Assembly (NCBI GenBank): GCA_017413085.1
Contig: JAFPVC010000037.1
Coordinates: 35,203 to 99,202, forward strand
Direction of reading: 5' to 3'
From: Prevotella sp.
GTDB taxonomy: Bacteria; Bacteroidota; Bacteroidia; Bacteroidales; Bacteroidaceae
Length of the DNA stretch: 64,000 bases
The notes beneath the pieces are model-generated. The model worked only from the letters and a program-made list of their open reading frames with translations, had not been told where the DNA came from and searched no databases. The position numbers were made by a program, and so were the translations under genes. Below, one piece after another: positions 35,630-45,799 of the stretch; positions within the stretch are counted from its first letter, which is position 1; every line of letters starts with the position of its first letter.

Positions 35630-36377
35630 CTCCACGATTGTCATTGCCATGGCAGACAACCAAGGCAACATAACCAGCGCATGGAGATTCAAGACGCTGA
35701 AAGACGAGACTGTGAGTTTCTTTCGCTACGAACTGAAAGCGGGGATGAAGAAATACGGCATTGCCACCGATGACATAGACGGCATTGCCATTTCGTCAGT
35801 CGTGCCAGAAGTGAACGACTATATAGCACAGGCAATAATAGACATCACAGGCATCACGCCACACTTCTTCACGCTCGATGACGCACAGAGATTTCTCAGC
35901 ATAGACATAGAGTCGCCATCGCAGTTGGGCAAGGACAGGCTGGCAGATGCAGTGGGAGCAGTGGCATGTCATGGTGCACCGGCAATAATCATTGACATGG
36001 GCACGGCAACAACCGTAGGAGTGGTAACGGAGAACCGTACATTCATAGGCGGCATGATAATACCAGGAGTGAAGACTTCACTGAAAGCATTAAGCAATAA
36101 GGCATCGCAACTGCCAATGGTCAACATAGAGAAACCCGCTAACATTATCGGACGCAACACTCTGGAATGTATGCAAAGCGGCATACTTTACGGGAATGCT
36201 GCAATGGTTGACGGTATCGTCGACCGCATACGCCCAACCTTGCAGGGCGACGTGAAGATAATAGCCACAGGAGGCATGGCACAAAAGATTATTCCATTCT
36301 GCCACAATAAGATAACCATCGACCCTGCACTGCAACTCAAAGGTCTGCTATATGCGACATTAGGGATTAATAATTAA
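35604..36377 (+). CDS. coaX: Type III pantothenate kinase
   Basis: Phosphorylates pantothenate, the first step of CoA synthesis. It has ASKHA-type motifs IDIGNSTIVIAMADN at the N-terminus and IIDMGTATTVGVV near residue 130, with VIPGV-like IIPGVKTSLKAL. At 257 residues it is typical. The start at 35604 is the only ATG that keeps the N-terminal DIGNS strand intact, so the 26-nt overlap with coaBC appears real and implies coupled translation. Type III enzymes are generally not inhibited by CoA. Confidence 0.94.
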   Translation: MHILIDIGNSTIVIAMADNQGNITSAWRFKTLKDETVSFFRYELKAGMKKYGIATDDIDGIAISSVVPEVNDYIAQAIIDITGITPHFFTLDDAQRFLSIDIESPSQLGKDRLADAVGAVACHGAPAIIIDMGTATTVGVVTENRTFIGGMIIPGVKTSLKALSNKASQLPMVNIEKPANIIGRNTLECMQSGILYGNAAMVDGIVDRIRPTLQGDVKIIATGGMAQKIIPFCHNKITIDPALQLKGLLYATLGINN

Positions 36378-36399
36378 AAACTGCCACATATCGCAAAAC

Positions 36400-37194
36400 A
36401 TGAATTGTGAACTGGTAATACTTGGCTCCGGTAATCTGGCTACCCAATTGTCGATGGCACTAAAATCGGCTGGATGGTCTGTCAGGCTGGTTTACAGTCC
36501 AACAATGGAACACGCACAAGAATTGGCGGAGAAGTTGGATTGCAAATACACATCTGACATCAGTGGAATATATGCCAACGCTGATGCTTACATAGTATCG
36601 GTAAAAGATGACGCAGTGGAAAGCGTAGCAGCGCGCCTGAAGGACCATATCAACCCTAATGCTACGATAATACACACGGCAGGCAGCGTGCCAATGAAAG
36701 CCCTGCATAACCACTTCTGCAACTGCGGTGTTCTGTATCCCATGCAATCATTCTCAAAATCAAGAAAGGTGAACTTCAAGGAGATACATTGTTTTCTTGA
36801 GGCTTCATGCAACAAAGCAATGACCTTGATACGCCAACTGGCAGAAAGCATATCCGACAACATACATTGTGCCGACAGCGAAACACGCAAGAGAATACAT
36901 CTGGCAGCCGTATTGGCAAGCAATCTCGCCAACCACTGCTATCGTCTCGGTGAGCGTGTGCTTGAAGAGACTGGCATCGATTTCAATATCCTTCTTCCTT
37001 TGATACAGGAAACGGCTCGAAAGGTCACGGAGATGTCGCCACGCGAAGCACAGACCGGGCCAATGGTGCGATATGACACCGGCGTGATGAGCCGCCAGAT
37101 AGAACTGCTACACGACGAGCGCACTCGGCAGATATACAGGCTCATGGCAGAAAGCATACATGATGACAACAATAACAAAAAAACAAAAAAATGA
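36400..37194 (+). CDS. Rossmann-fold and DUF2520 domain protein
   Basis: 264 residues. An N-terminal NAD(P)-binding domain starts [22 protein letters not shown] (in part; GxGxxA pattern near residues 8-13). The C-terminal helical DUF2520 domain starts around residue 130 and contains [19 protein letters not shown]. The arrangement resembles ProC-like and 6-phosphogluconate dehydrogenase-like reductases, but the substrate is unknown. It lies 22 bp after coaX and overlaps the arabinofuranosidase gene by 4 nt. Confidence 0.85.
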   Translation: MNCELVILGSGNLATQLSMALKSAGWSVRLVYSPTMEHAQELAEKLDCKYTSDISGIYANADAYIVSVKDDAVESVAARLKDHINPNATIIHTAGSVPMKALHNHFCNCGVLYPMQSFSKSRKVNFKEIHCFLEASCNKAMTLIRQLAESISDNIHCADSETRKRIHLAAVLASNLANHCYRLGERVLEETGIDFNILLPLIQETARKVTEMSPREAQTGPMVRYDTGVMSRQIELLHDERTRQIYRLMAESIHDDNNNKKTKK

Positions 37195-38741
37195 ATTTAA
37201 AGAATCTACTACTTTGCTGCGCCATAGCAGCAACTACAGTCTCGTCAGCACAGACCGTGACAATCCACGGCGATAAGCCCGGTGACATTATCCCAAAAGA
37301 GATTTACGGACAGTTTGCAGAGCATCTCGGTACCTGCATATATGGAGGTCTTTGGGTAGGCAAAGACTCCAAAATTCCAAACCAGGACGGTTATCGCACT
37401 GACGTGCTCAACGCATTGAAGGAACTGAAAGTGCCTGTACTGCGCTGGCCCGGTGGATGCTTTGCCGATGAATACCATTGGATGGATGGCATCGGTCCGA
37501 AGGAGAAACGCCCAAAGATGGTGAACAATAACTGGGGCGGCACCGTGGAGGATAACTCATTCGGTACGCATGAGTTTTTCAATCTCTGCGAACTTATCGG
37601 TGCAGAGCCATACTTGAGCGGCAACGTAGGCAGCGGTACGGTAGAGGAACTTGCCAAGTGGGTGGAATACATTACATCAGATGGTGACTCTCCAATGGCA
37701 AACCTGCGCCGTCAGAATGGTCGCGAGAAGTCATGGAACCTTAAATACCTCGGTGTAGGCAATGAGTCATGGGGCTGCGGCGGTTCTATGCGCCCAGAAT
37801 ACTACAGCGATCTCTTCCGTCGCTATTCAACATATTGTCGCAATTATGACGGTCACAACCTGTTCAAGATTGCTTCCGGTGCATCAGACTATGACTACAA
37901 CTGGACAAAGGTGCTGATGGACAATGCCGGTGGCAACATGGCAGGACTGTCGCTACACTACTATACCGTACCTGGCTGGACGGGCAGCAAAGGCTCTGCG
38001 ACAGACTTCACAAAAGACCAGTACTACTGGACAATAGGCAAGTGCCGCGAGATAGAAGATGTGCTGAAGAAACACATAGACATAATGGACGAGAAAGACC
38101 CTAAGAACCGCGTGGCACTGTTGCTCGATGAATGGGGAACATGGTGGGATGAGGAACCCGGCACAATAAAGGGCCATCTGTTCCAGCAGAACTCCATGCG
38201 CGATGCTGTGGTGGCAAGTACATCGCTCGACATCTTCCATAAATACACACGCCGACTGAAGATGTGTAACATAGCACAGATTGTCAACGTACTCCAGTCA
38301 ATGATTCTCACCAAGGACGAGAAGATGGTGCTCACGCCAACATACTTTGTGTTCAAGCAATATCAAGTGCATCAGAATGCTACATACATACCCACCGACG
38401 TGGAGTGTGAGACTATGGACATCAAGGGTGCAAACCGCCATTTCGACGGCAAGCTGCCTCTTGTGTCTGCCACAGCATCAAAAGACAAGAACGGCGTGTA
38501 CCACGTATCGCTCACCAACGTAAGCGTTGACAAGGAGCAGACAGTCACAGTGAACCTTGAAGGCATAAAGGCCACAAAAGCCGCAGGCACCATACTGGCA
38601 ACATCGAAGATAGAAGACCTCAACACCTTTGACCAACCAAACAAGGTGAAGAATGACACATTCAAGGAGATAAAGATAAAGAATGGACAGATGCAGGTGA
38701 AGATGCCTAAAAATTCCATTGTAACGCTTGAGTTGAAATGA
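37191..38741 (+). CDS. Secreted alpha-L-arabinofuranosidase, glycoside hydrolase family 51
   Basis: A signal peptide (residues about 1-20, ending SSAQ) is followed by the GH51 TIM barrel: [20 protein letters not shown] and [21 protein letters not shown] near the start, the acid/base glutamate in [11 protein letters not shown], and the nucleophile glutamate in [12 protein letters not shown]-terminal beta domain covers about residues 405-516. It removes arabinose from arabinan or arabinoxylan, probably in the periplasm. Its 516 residues are normal. It overlaps the genes on both sides by 4 nt (DUF2520 and prmC), an odd place for a secreted hydrolase. Confidence 0.93.
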   Translation: MNLKNLLLCCAIAATTVSSAQTVTIHGDKPGDIIPKEIYGQFAEHLGTCIYGGLWVGKDSKIPNQDGYRTDVLNALKELKVPVLRWPGGCFADEYHWMDGIGPKEKRPKMVNNNWGGTVEDNSFGTHEFFNLCELIGAEPYLSGNVGSGTVEELAKWVEYITSDGDSPMANLRRQNGREKSWNLKYLGVGNESWGCGGSMRPEYYSDLFRRYSTYCRNYDGHNLFKIASGASDYDYNWTKVLMDNAGGNMAGLSLHYYTVPGWTGSKGSATDFTKDQYYWTIGKCREIEDVLKKHIDIMDEKDPKNRVALLLDEWGTWWDEEPGTIKGHLFQQNSMRDAVVASTSLDIFHKYTRRLKMCNIAQIVNVLQSMILTKDEKMVLTPTYFVFKQYQVHQNATYIPTDVECETMDIKGANRHFDGKLPLVSATASKDKNGVYHVSLTNVSVDKEQTVTVNLEGIKATKAAGTILATSKIEDLNTFDQPNKVKNDTFKEIKIKNGQMQVKMPKNSIVTLELK

Positions 38742-39571
38742 CAATAAGGGAACTTGCCGCAAGGCTGAAACAATACGATGAGCAGGAGGCGCGCAGCATA
38801 GTGCGTCTCCTGCTTTATGATTGTTTCGGAATGACCATGACAGATATCTGCACAGGTGCACTTGAGCATCTGCCAAACGAGGATTCCAAACGCCTGGAGC
38901 AATATATGCAGCGCCTTGAACAGGGAGAACCGGTGCAGTACGTCACAGGCAAGACGGTATTCTGCGGAAGGGTTTTCCACGTGGAGAAAGGAGTCTTAAT
39001 CCCGCGGCCTGAGACAGAAGAACTCTGCGAACTTATTATTAACGGCAACACTGTGGCAGCACCACGCATCCTTGACATCGGTACAGGTTCTGGCTGCATA
39101 GCCATAACACTGGCATCAGAACTCCCCCACTCCACAGTGTCAGCATGGGATGTCAGTGACGATGCCCTGCGCATAGCATCTGGGAACGCAGACAACATGA
39201 AAGTACATGTGGCATTTGAGAAAAAAGATATTCTGAAAGTTTGTAATGACGGTTGCCGCAACTTTGACATAATAGTGTCAAACCCACCATATATCTGCGA
39301 CAAAGAAGCGGCAGACATGGAACCGCATGTATTGTGCCACGAACCACATCTTGCCCTGTTCGTACCAGATAACGCCCCCCTACTCTTCTATCGAAGTATA
39401 ACGATGTTTGCAAAAGACAAACTCACTACAGTCGGAAAGCTTTATTTTGAAATCAATCCATTATATTCCAAAGAAATACAGGAACTACTCAAAGCAAACG
39501 GACTACAAGACATCACATTACACCAAGACCAATTCGGCAGGCAACGTTTTGTCAGTGCTACCGCATACTGA
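38738..39571 (+). CDS. prmC: Peptide chain release factor N5-glutamine methyltransferase
   Basis: Methylates the GGQ glutamine of release factors 1 and 2 using S-adenosylmethionine. An N-terminal helical domain (about residues 1-85, with [18 protein letters not shown]) precedes the methyltransferase domain: [14 protein letters not shown], the SAM-binding [16 protein letters not shown], and the glutamine-binding [12 protein letters not shown]. At 277 residues it is full length. Its last 14 bases overlap the convergent queH gene. Confidence 0.95.
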   Translation: MTIRELAARLKQYDEQEARSIVRLLLYDCFGMTMTDICTGALEHLPNEDSKRLEQYMQRLEQGEPVQYVTGKTVFCGRVFHVEKGVLIPRPETEELCELIINGNTVAAPRILDIGTGSGCIAITLASELPHSTVSAWDVSDDALRIASGNADNMKVHVAFEKKDILKVCNDGCRNFDIIVSNPPYICDKEAADMEPHVLCHEPHLALFVPDNAPLLFYRSITMFAKDKLTTVGKLYFEINPLYSKEIQELLKANGLQDITLHQDQFGRQRFVSATAY

Positions 39572-40118
39572 ATTCACAACCACAATATAACTGATTATAG
39601 AAGTTGTTTTCCTTTAGCAACTGGTTTCTGCGTTCTTGCAGTCCACCCTTGCGCCAGTTACGATTCCAGAACGTTACCCCGCCGACATGTTCGGCAGCCC
39701 ACGTACCGGCCTCATTAATCTGGTCGAGTGATTTCCATCGACTGGATGCCAATGTAGTGGTGAATTCCGCATGTCCCAGTTCCTTACATTTCTGTGCGCT
39801 ACGTGTCAGACGGTAACGGAAACACTCCAGACAGCGACCTCCACGTTCTGGTTGTGTCTCCATGTCGATACCCTGCGGACAAAGCCTACCAGCTATATAC
39901 TGCCTCCATGCTTCGTGATTATAATCATCGTCAATGATTTCGAGACCTAACTGTGCAGCATAGCGCGTAATCTCATTTTTGCGTATGATGTATTCCTGCT
40001 CGGGATAGATGTTGGGATTGCAATAAAAAATCACCGGACGGATGTCGTTTGCCAACATCCATTCAATGATTGCACTTGAACACGGAGCGCAACAGCTATG
40101 CAACAATAACTCTTTCAT
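39558..40118 (-). CDS. queH: Epoxyqueuosine reductase QueH
   Basis: Reduces epoxyqueuosine to queuosine in tRNA, the non-orthologous replacement for QueG. The former DUF208 signature is clear: CCAPC at residues 9-13 and CLECF at 96-100. Cys9, Cys10, Cys96 and Cys99 are expected to hold the [4Fe-4S] cluster. ERGGRCLECFRYRL and the HEAWRQYIAG segment are typical. At 186 residues it is normal. It is convergent with prmC and 15 bp downstream of an OmpA-like gene. With queF it indicates a working queuosine pathway. Confidence 0.93.
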   Translation of the reverse strand: MKELLLHSCCAPCSSAIIEWMLANDIRPVIFYCNPNIYPEQEYIIRKNEITRYAAQLGLEIIDDDYNHEAWRQYIAGRLCPQGIDMETQPERGGRCLECFRYRLTRSAQKCKELGHAEFTTTLASSRWKSLDQINEAGTWAAEHVGGVTFWNRNWRKGGLQERRNQLLKENNFYNQLYCGCEFSMR

Positions 40119-40133
40119 TCAAAATACCTACTG

Positions 40134-40514
40134 CTATTTCTTGAAGAACTCAACCTTCTCATTGAACTCATCCATATCGGCCTTAGTGCTCACACCAACA
40201 CCTATAGCGAAAATGTGTGTGCAATCTACACCATACTTATCCTGCAGCATGATACGAACAGCCTGTGCACGTTGTTCACACACAGCATCAACACGTTCCT
40301 GAGGCGTACTCTTTGAAGTGAACCCACCAATGAAAAACATCTCTTTTGGATGAGCCTTGAAATAACTTGCCATCATCTCAAGCATGGCAAACTGCGACTC
40401 ATCAACAGTCACAGAATCCTTCTTGAAGATAACCCTCTGTCCTATCATCTCCTGCGCATAAGCATGAACTGCAAACCCTACGCAGATAAATAACATCAAT
40501 ATTAATTTTCTCAT
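40134..40514 (-). CDS. Small exported OmpA-like domain protein
   Basis: 126 residues from the ATG at 40514, which puts a signal peptide (LILMLFICVGFAVHAYAQ) directly at the N-terminus. An upstream ATG would add 11 residues before it. The mature part resembles a shortened OmpA C-terminal domain: VIFKKDSVTVDESQFAMLEMM, then FIGGFTSKSTPQERVDAVCEQRAQAV, where the peptidoglycan-binding Asp/Arg signature would lie. No beta-barrel is present. It may bind the cell wall. This is a moderate-confidence family call based on pattern only. It is upstream of queH on the same strand. Confidence 0.65.
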   Translation of the reverse strand: MRKLILMLFICVGFAVHAYAQEMIGQRVIFKKDSVTVDESQFAMLEMMASYFKAHPKEMFFIGGFTSKSTPQERVDAVCEQRAQAVRIMLQDKYGVDCTHIFAIGVGVSTKADMDEFNEKVEFFKK

Positions 40515-40590
40515 AATATGCATTCCTAATTTATTTTTTAAATTCATTATAGTATTATTATTCCTTGTATGGTTTTCCTTGTTCCGGCTG

Positions 40591-40598
40591 CAAAGTTA
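40591..40598 (-). promoter_or_regulatory. -7 element upstream of the OmpA-like / queH pair
   Basis: TAACTTTG on the minus strand, 77 bp from the start at 40514. No clear TTTG lies at the expected distance. Confidence 0.45.
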
Positions 40599-40655
40599 CA
40601 CATTTATTCCCAATAAGCCGCTTATCATTAACATACATTAAAAATATTTTTATTT

Positions 40656-40687
40656 TTTGGTTGTTTCATGTTTTTTTTGTAACTTTG
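40656..40687 (+). promoter_or_regulatory. Promoter of the lysS operon
   Basis: TTTG (40656-40659) and TAACTTTG (40680-40687) with a 20-bp spacer in a T-rich context, 49 bp before the lysS start. Confidence 0.75.
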
Positions 40688-40735
40688 CATTTAAAACATA
40701 AATTTCTAAGAACGAAATACGCAAATATAGAACAA

Positions 40736-42517
40736 ATGAATATTCTCGAACTATCAGAACAAGAAATCGGCCGCAGAGAGAGCCTGCAAGAACTACGCAA
40801 CATGGGCATTGACCCATACCCCGCAGCCGAATATATCACCGATGCATTCTCTACGGAGATTATAGGAAGTTTCACGGACTTGCCAACGGAAAAAGACGAA
40901 GAAGGCAATGACGTACCGGGAAAAGCAACACCTGAGAACAGCAGAATAGTCTCAATTGCAGGACGCATGATGAGCCGCCGCATCATGGGCAAGGCTGGTT
41001 TCATGGAACTGCAGGACTCAAAGGGACGCATACAGATTTATGTGCAGCGCGATGCCATTTGTCCTGATGAGAACAAGGACCTATATAATAAGGTGTTCAA
41101 GAAATTAATGGACATTGGAGACTTCGTTGGAGTAAAGGGATATGTATTCCGCACACAGACAGGCGAAATATCAGTCCATGCCATGGAACTGACGATGTTG
41201 TCAAAATCACTTAAGCCATTGCCAATCGTAAAATACAAGGACGGAGTGGCATACGACAAATTTGACGACCCAGAACTGCGCTACCGCCAGCGTTATGTCG
41301 ACCTTGTGGTAAATGACGGCGTAAAAGATACATTTCTGAAACGTGCAACAGTAATTCGGACACTTCGTCGCGTACTTGACGAAGCAGGATATACAGAAGT
41401 GGAGACTCCGACACTGCAGAGCATTGCAGGCGGCGCAAGTGCACGTCCTTTCATCACTCACTTCAATGCGCTCAACATTCCCATGTACATGCGCATCGCC
41501 ACGGAGCTTTACCTGAAACGACTCATCGTAGGCGGATTTGAAGGTGTATACGAAATAGGAAAGAACTTCCGCAACGAGGGAATGGACAAAAACCACAATC
41601 CTGAGTTCACATGTATGGAACTATACGTGAGCTACAAGGATTATAATTGGATGATGTCGTTCACAGAGAAGCTGCTTGAAGAAATATGTACTGCAGTAAA
41701 CGGCAAGCCCGAAACAGAAATTGACGGAAAAGTAATATCATTCAAGGCTCCTTTCCGCCGTCTGCCAATACTTGATGCCATCAAGGAGAAGACAGGCTTC
41801 GACTGCAACGGCAAGAGCGAAGAAGACATACGCACATTCTGCAAAGAAAAAGGAATGGAAGTAGACGAGACCATGGGCAAGGGAAAGCTTATCGACGAAC
41901 TCTTTGGAGAGTTCTGCGAGGGTACGTTCATACAGCCCACATTCATCACGGACTACCCAGTTGAGATGTCACCGCTGACAAAGATGCACCGTTCAAAGCC
42001 AGGATTGACAGAACGTTTTGAATTAATGGTCAATGGTAAAGAACTTGCCAACGCATACTCAGAACTTAATGACCCTATAGATCAAGAGGAACGTTTCGTA
42101 GAGCAGATGAAACTGGCTGACAAGGGCGATGATGAAGCAATGATAATTGACCATGACTTCCTGCGTGCGTTGCAGTATGGTATGCCTCCGACATCTGGCA
42201 TAGGCATAGGTATAGACCGCTTGGTAATGCTGATGACTGGTAACGCATTCATACAGGAAGTGCTGTTCTTCCCACAGATGAAACCCGAAGCAAAGACTCC
42301 ACAAAGCAGCGTAGCTGAATGGAGCGAAATTGGCGTAGGCGAAGAATGGGTTCCTGTTCTGCGTAAGGCAGGATTTAACATGGTGCAGAATATAAAAGAC
42401 GAGAAAGCGCAGGGACTGCAACAGAAGATTGGTGACATTGTCAAGAAATACAAACTTGATATGCAAAAGCCTTCTGTGGCAGAAATTCAAGATTGGATAG
42501 ACAAACTGCAAGGATGA
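40736..42517 (+). CDS. lysS: Lysine-tRNA ligase (class II)
   Basis: Charges tRNA-Lys. I start it at the ATG at 40736 ([20 protein letters not shown]), downstream of the promoter. The frame is open for 57 more codons upstream, but these overlap the promoter. An OB-fold anticodon-binding domain (about residues 60-170, [11 protein letters not shown]-like [18 protein letters not shown]) precedes the class II core: motif 2 in [20 protein letters not shown] and motif 3 in [15 protein letters not shown]. The protein has 593 residues, with a C-terminal extension of about 80 residues beyond motif 3. The stop overlaps rlmN by 4 nt. Confidence 0.96.
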   Translation: MNILELSEQEIGRRESLQELRNMGIDPYPAAEYITDAFSTEIIGSFTDLPTEKDEEGNDVPGKATPENSRIVSIAGRMMSRRIMGKAGFMELQDSKGRIQIYVQRDAICPDENKDLYNKVFKKLMDIGDFVGVKGYVFRTQTGEISVHAMELTMLSKSLKPLPIVKYKDGVAYDKFDDPELRYRQRYVDLVVNDGVKDTFLKRATVIRTLRRVLDEAGYTEVETPTLQSIAGGASARPFITHFNALNIPMYMRIATELYLKRLIVGGFEGVYEIGKNFRNEGMDKNHNPEFTCMELYVSYKDYNWMMSFTEKLLEEICTAVNGKPETEIDGKVISFKAPFRRLPILDAIKEKTGFDCNGKSEEDIRTFCKEKGMEVDETMGKGKLIDELFGEFCEGTFIQPTFITDYPVEMSPLTKMHRSKPGLTERFELMVNGKELANAYSELNDPIDQEERFVEQMKLADKGDDEAMIIDHDFLRALQYGMPPTSGIGIGIDRLVMLMTGNAFIQEVLFFPQMKPEAKTPQSSVAEWSEIGVGEEWVPVLRKAGFNMVQNIKDEKAQGLQQKIGDIVKKYKLDMQKPSVAEIQDWIDKLQG

Positions 42518-43578
42518 ACGAAGCCAGCAACCCACTTCCGCTGTTAGGCATGACACCTGCCGAGCTGAAAAATATTGCCATCAGCCTTAAAATGCCTTCC
42601 TTCACAGGAAAACAGATTGCAGAATGGTTATATAAGACGCAAGTAGGGAATATTGATGAGATGACAAACATCTCAAAAATTAACCGTCAGAAACTCTCTG
42701 CCAACTACAGCATAGGCAATATGCCACATATTGAAGTACAAACTTCACGTGACGGCACAAAGAAATACCTGTTTCCTACATCTACAGGTAAGTACGTAGA
42801 GACGGTTTTCATACCTGAAGGCGACCGCGCCACGCTGTGCGTGAGCTGCCAAGTGGGATGCAAAATGAATTGTCTGTTCTGCCAAACTGGCAAACAAGGA
42901 TTTGAAGGTTCATTGACCGCCGCAGATATTCTGAACCAAATATATTCCCTGCCAGAGCGGGAGTTACTTACCAACATAGTATTCATGGGGCAAGGCGAAC
43001 CGATGGACAACCTTGACAACGTGATGCGAGCAACAGAAGTACTGACAGCGGAATGGGGATATGCTTGGAGTCCGAAGCGCATAACAGTAAGCACCGTAGG
43101 CATTAAGAACGGTCTGAAGCGCTTTATCGAAGAGAGCCAGTGTCATCTTGCAATTTCGTTACATTCAGCGATACACGAACAACGCGCAATGCTCATGCCG
43201 GCAGAGAAAGCGATGCCAATAAAGGACGTTATCGACATGCTACGCTCATATCCGTTCTTCAGAAAAAATGATGCAAGTACAGCGCACCAGCGCCGTTTGT
43301 CATTTGAATACATCGTTTTTGACGGACTTAACGATTCTATGACACACGCAAGGGAAATCACAAATCTGCTAAACGGTTTGGACTGTCGGGTTAATCTGAT
43401 ACGTTTCCACACGATTCCCGACACGCCACTGAAAACGAGCAATGAGAAACGTATGGAGACGCTGCGCGACTATCTGACCAGCCATGGTATATTCACAACC
43501 ATAAGAGCTTCACGAGGACAAGATATATTTGCTGCATGCGGACTACTGTCTACCGCAAAACGTAAACAGGAAACTTGA
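42514..43578 (+). CDS. rlmN: 23S rRNA (adenine-2503-C2)-methyltransferase
   Basis: A radical SAM enzyme that methylates A2503 of 23S rRNA and A37 of some tRNAs. The start at 42514 overlaps the lysS stop (ATGA) and yields 354 residues. The CxxxCxxC motif is C116, C120 and C123 in [26 protein letters not shown] and [11 protein letters not shown] are family segments. The C-terminal cysteine that takes part in catalysis is in IFAACGLLS. The protein lacks a Cfr-like N-terminus, so antibiotic resistance methylation is not implied. Confidence 0.95.
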   Translation: MNEASNPLPLLGMTPAELKNIAISLKMPSFTGKQIAEWLYKTQVGNIDEMTNISKINRQKLSANYSIGNMPHIEVQTSRDGTKKYLFPTSTGKYVETVFIPEGDRATLCVSCQVGCKMNCLFCQTGKQGFEGSLTAADILNQIYSLPERELLTNIVFMGQGEPMDNLDNVMRATEVLTAEWGYAWSPKRITVSTVGIKNGLKRFIEESQCHLAISLHSAIHEQRAMLMPAEKAMPIKDVIDMLRSYPFFRKNDASTAHQRRLSFEYIVFDGLNDSMTHAREITNLLNGLDCRVNLIRFHTIPDTPLKTSNEKRMETLRDYLTSHGIFTTIRASRGQDIFAACGLLSTAKRKQET

Positions 43579-43601
43579 CAATAAAGAATAAACTTGAATA
43601 A

Positions 43602-44573
43602 ATGAATATACCCAACATAGCACTTGTAGGAAATGCTCCACGTGACAAGCACGACATACTGAATGCGATGCTTGCAGAGGACGATTTAACCGATCTCTGC
43701 TCTATCACTCTGTATGGTGCCGACGGACAGCCTGAAATGGAAGCACTAAAGGATGCCGTCGAGGACTGGCGCACAGGCGAGATACAAGGTATAGTTTGTC
43801 TACCTATGCAGACGTCATTGCGCAAAGCAATGAACCATGCGGGAATAAATACTGACAACATATTACTTATAAATGCTACTGGCAATCTTCTTTTCTCTAC
43901 TACAAACAACAGTAAGAGTGCAGAAGAGACCACCGGGCTTCTAAACAGCGATACCATCGTCAACCGTGCAGAAATGCTTGCAAGAAATCTGCGCAGGGAT
44001 TTCAGAATACAAAATCCGCGCATAGCTATCACTTCCCTAAACCAACAAATAGACACCGACGAGGAAAGTGTGGAAATGAAAGTGATAGTGCCAGCAATAA
44101 CAGAGACTGTAAATAAAGGGATTCAAACTTTCGGCCCTTATACTGTGGAAAACCTATTTCCTGCAAATTCACCCTCATGTGCGGCAGAAAGCTATGACTG
44201 CATAATGACGATGTATGACGGACAATGCTCTAATCAATCGAAATGTCTAAGCGACAAACCATACGTATGCATAGCATCTGGTGCAGAGATCCCCATCACT
44301 CAATCAGAGCCAGCAGGAATACTAAACGCCATATACGCTGTAATAGACATAATGCGTAACCGTCAAGAATATGACGCCCCTTTCGCTAATCCCTTGGAAA
44401 AGTTGTATCACGAACGCAAGGAAGGGAGCGATAAAACTCGGTTCACAGTAAAAAAGAAAGGATTCAATCCCGCAGAACACCGTCGCGAGAATATTACATA
44501 CGTTACAAAAAAGAAAGACGACAAGGACACTACGGACAATAAAGAAAACACCGACAATACACAAGACAATTAA
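43602..44573 (+). CDS. Degenerate PdxA-family protein (4-hydroxythreonine-4-phosphate dehydrogenase fold)
   Basis: 323 residues with recognisable PdxA framework: LRRDFRIQNPRIAITSLNQQ (about 129-149), GIQTFGPYTVENLF, and IMTMYDGQCSNQSKC (201-215). Family members have metal-binding histidines in GHTE, MYHDQG and DHGTA. Here these read as unrelated sequence near residue 80, MYDGQC (204-209) and QSEPAG (234-239), and LNPHAG is SLNQQI, so catalysis as a dehydrogenase is unlikely. The frame is intact, with a lysine/aspartate-rich tail. PdxA normally occupies this operon slot between rlmN and the sigma-54 regulator in relatives as I recall. A retained non-enzymatic role is inferred. Confidence 0.7.
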   Translation: MNIPNIALVGNAPRDKHDILNAMLAEDDLTDLCSITLYGADGQPEMEALKDAVEDWRTGEIQGIVCLPMQTSLRKAMNHAGINTDNILLINATGNLLFSTTNNSKSAEETTGLLNSDTIVNRAEMLARNLRRDFRIQNPRIAITSLNQQIDTDEESVEMKVIVPAITETVNKGIQTFGPYTVENLFPANSPSCAAESYDCIMTMYDGQCSNQSKCLSDKPYVCIASGAEIPITQSEPAGILNAIYAVIDIMRNRQEYDAPFANPLEKLYHERKEGSDKTRFTVKKKGFNPAEHRRENITYVTKKKDDKDTTDNKENTDNTQDN

Positions 44574-44601
44574 CTACAACCGACAGATATTTTAGAGAGT
44601 A

Positions 44602-45789
44602 ATGGACTTAAAAGAACTGCAGGCAATAAAACAAAGATACAACATCGTAGGAAACTGCGATGCGTTGAATCATGCTCTTGATATTGCATTGCAAGTGGCA
44701 CACACAAGCCTGTCTGTACTCATTGTCGGAGAAAGCGGTGTAGGCAAAGAGATAATACCACGGGTGATGCACGACAATTCACCACGCAGAAGAGAAAAAT
44801 ACTTTGCGATTAACTGCGGTGCAATACCCGAGGGAACAATTGATGCTGAACTGTTCGGCCATGAAAAAGGTTCTTTTACTGGTGCCATAGGCGAAAGCGA
44901 AGGATATTTCGGTGCAGCCAATAAAGGAACTCTGTTTCTTGACGAAGTGGGTGAATTACCCTTAGCGACACAGGCACGTCTGCTACGCGTATTGGAAACA
45001 GGTGAATACATTCGCGTTGGCGGTCAGGAAATAAGAAAAACAGATGTAAGAATAGTAGCTGCCACAAACGTAAATATGCGCAAGGCCATTAGCGAAGGAC
45101 GCTTCCGCGAGGATCTGTTTTACAGATTAAACACAATTCCTATCCAGATGCCACCGTTGCGTGACCGTGGAGAAGACATTGTTTTATTATTCAGGCTATT
45201 TGCCATGCAGATGTCTGAAAAATATCATCTGCCACGCATAGAACTGACAGAAAACGCAAAACAGGTTCTGAAGAAATACAAATGGCCTGGCAACGTTAGG
45301 CAATTGAAGAACGTGACAGAACAGATGTCTGTATTATGCAAGGAAAGGCGAGTTGATGTTGATGAACTGCTGCAATACATTCCTGAGGATGAGGAGAGCA
45401 CACAATTAGCAGTAATACAGCCACAAAGCGGTGGAAGCAGGACTTATGAGAACGAGCGTGAGATGTTGTTCAAGATTTTATTTGAAATGCGGAGCAGTGT
45501 GTCTGACATGCGACATGAGCTAAACTCTCTGCGCAAGCAAATAGATGAGGCGACCTACCCTGCCAGTTCTCTTACAACTAGCTACCACGCAAGTAATGCT
45601 CCACAGCAGTATGACACAATGGCACAAGAAATAACCGAGCCAGAGAATTTAAATCTCAACGACTTAAGCAAAGTCGTTTTGGAAAAAGCACTTGAGCGAA
45701 ATGGGGGCAACAGAGCAAAAGCGGCAAATGACCTCGGAATTTCTACACGCACGCTATATAGAAGACTTAAGGACTATGGCATTAACTGA
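44602..45789 (+). CDS. Sigma-54-dependent transcriptional activator without receiver domain
   Basis: 395 residues beginning almost directly with the AAA+ domain: Walker A GESGVGKE (43-50), the sigma-54-contacting loop as GSFTGAIGESEGYFG, Walker B GTLFLDEVGELP, and the sensor/arginine region RFREDLFYRLNTIPI. A linker follows (about 270-350). The C-terminal Fis-type helix-turn-helix is NRAKAANDLGISTRTLYRRL. There is no response-regulator or GAF domain, so control must come from partners or expression level. It lies between the PdxA-like gene and lptE. Envelope or translation-linked targets are possible but not shown. Confidence 0.92.
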   Translation: MDLKELQAIKQRYNIVGNCDALNHALDIALQVAHTSLSVLIVGESGVGKEIIPRVMHDNSPRRREKYFAINCGAIPEGTIDAELFGHEKGSFTGAIGESEGYFGAANKGTLFLDEVGELPLATQARLLRVLETGEYIRVGGQEIRKTDVRIVAATNVNMRKAISEGRFREDLFYRLNTIPIQMPPLRDRGEDIVLLFRLFAMQMSEKYHLPRIELTENAKQVLKKYKWPGNVRQLKNVTEQMSVLCKERRVDVDELLQYIPEDEESTQLAVIQPQSGGSRTYENEREMLFKILFEMRSSVSDMRHELNSLRKQIDEATYPASSLTTSYHASNAPQQYDTMAQEITEPENLNLNDLSKVVLEKALERNGGNRAKAANDLGISTRTLYRRLKDYGIN

Positions 45790-45799
45790 CAGACGAATA

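Noticed and set aside
40661-40670. Half-match to parS (TTGTTTCATG)
   Set aside because: It lacks the second half of TGTTTCACGTGAAACA and lies inside the lysS promoter. No full parS was seen by reading.
40565-40735. N-terminal extension of LysS by 57 residues
   Set aside because: The extension would contain the TTTG/TAACTTTG promoter and a hydrophobic stretch foreign to LysRS. The ATG at 40736 matches the family.
45692-45799. Longer start for the LptE-like lipoprotein inside the sigma-54 activator gene
   Set aside because: The lipoprotein signal must be N-terminal, which requires the ATG at 45800.
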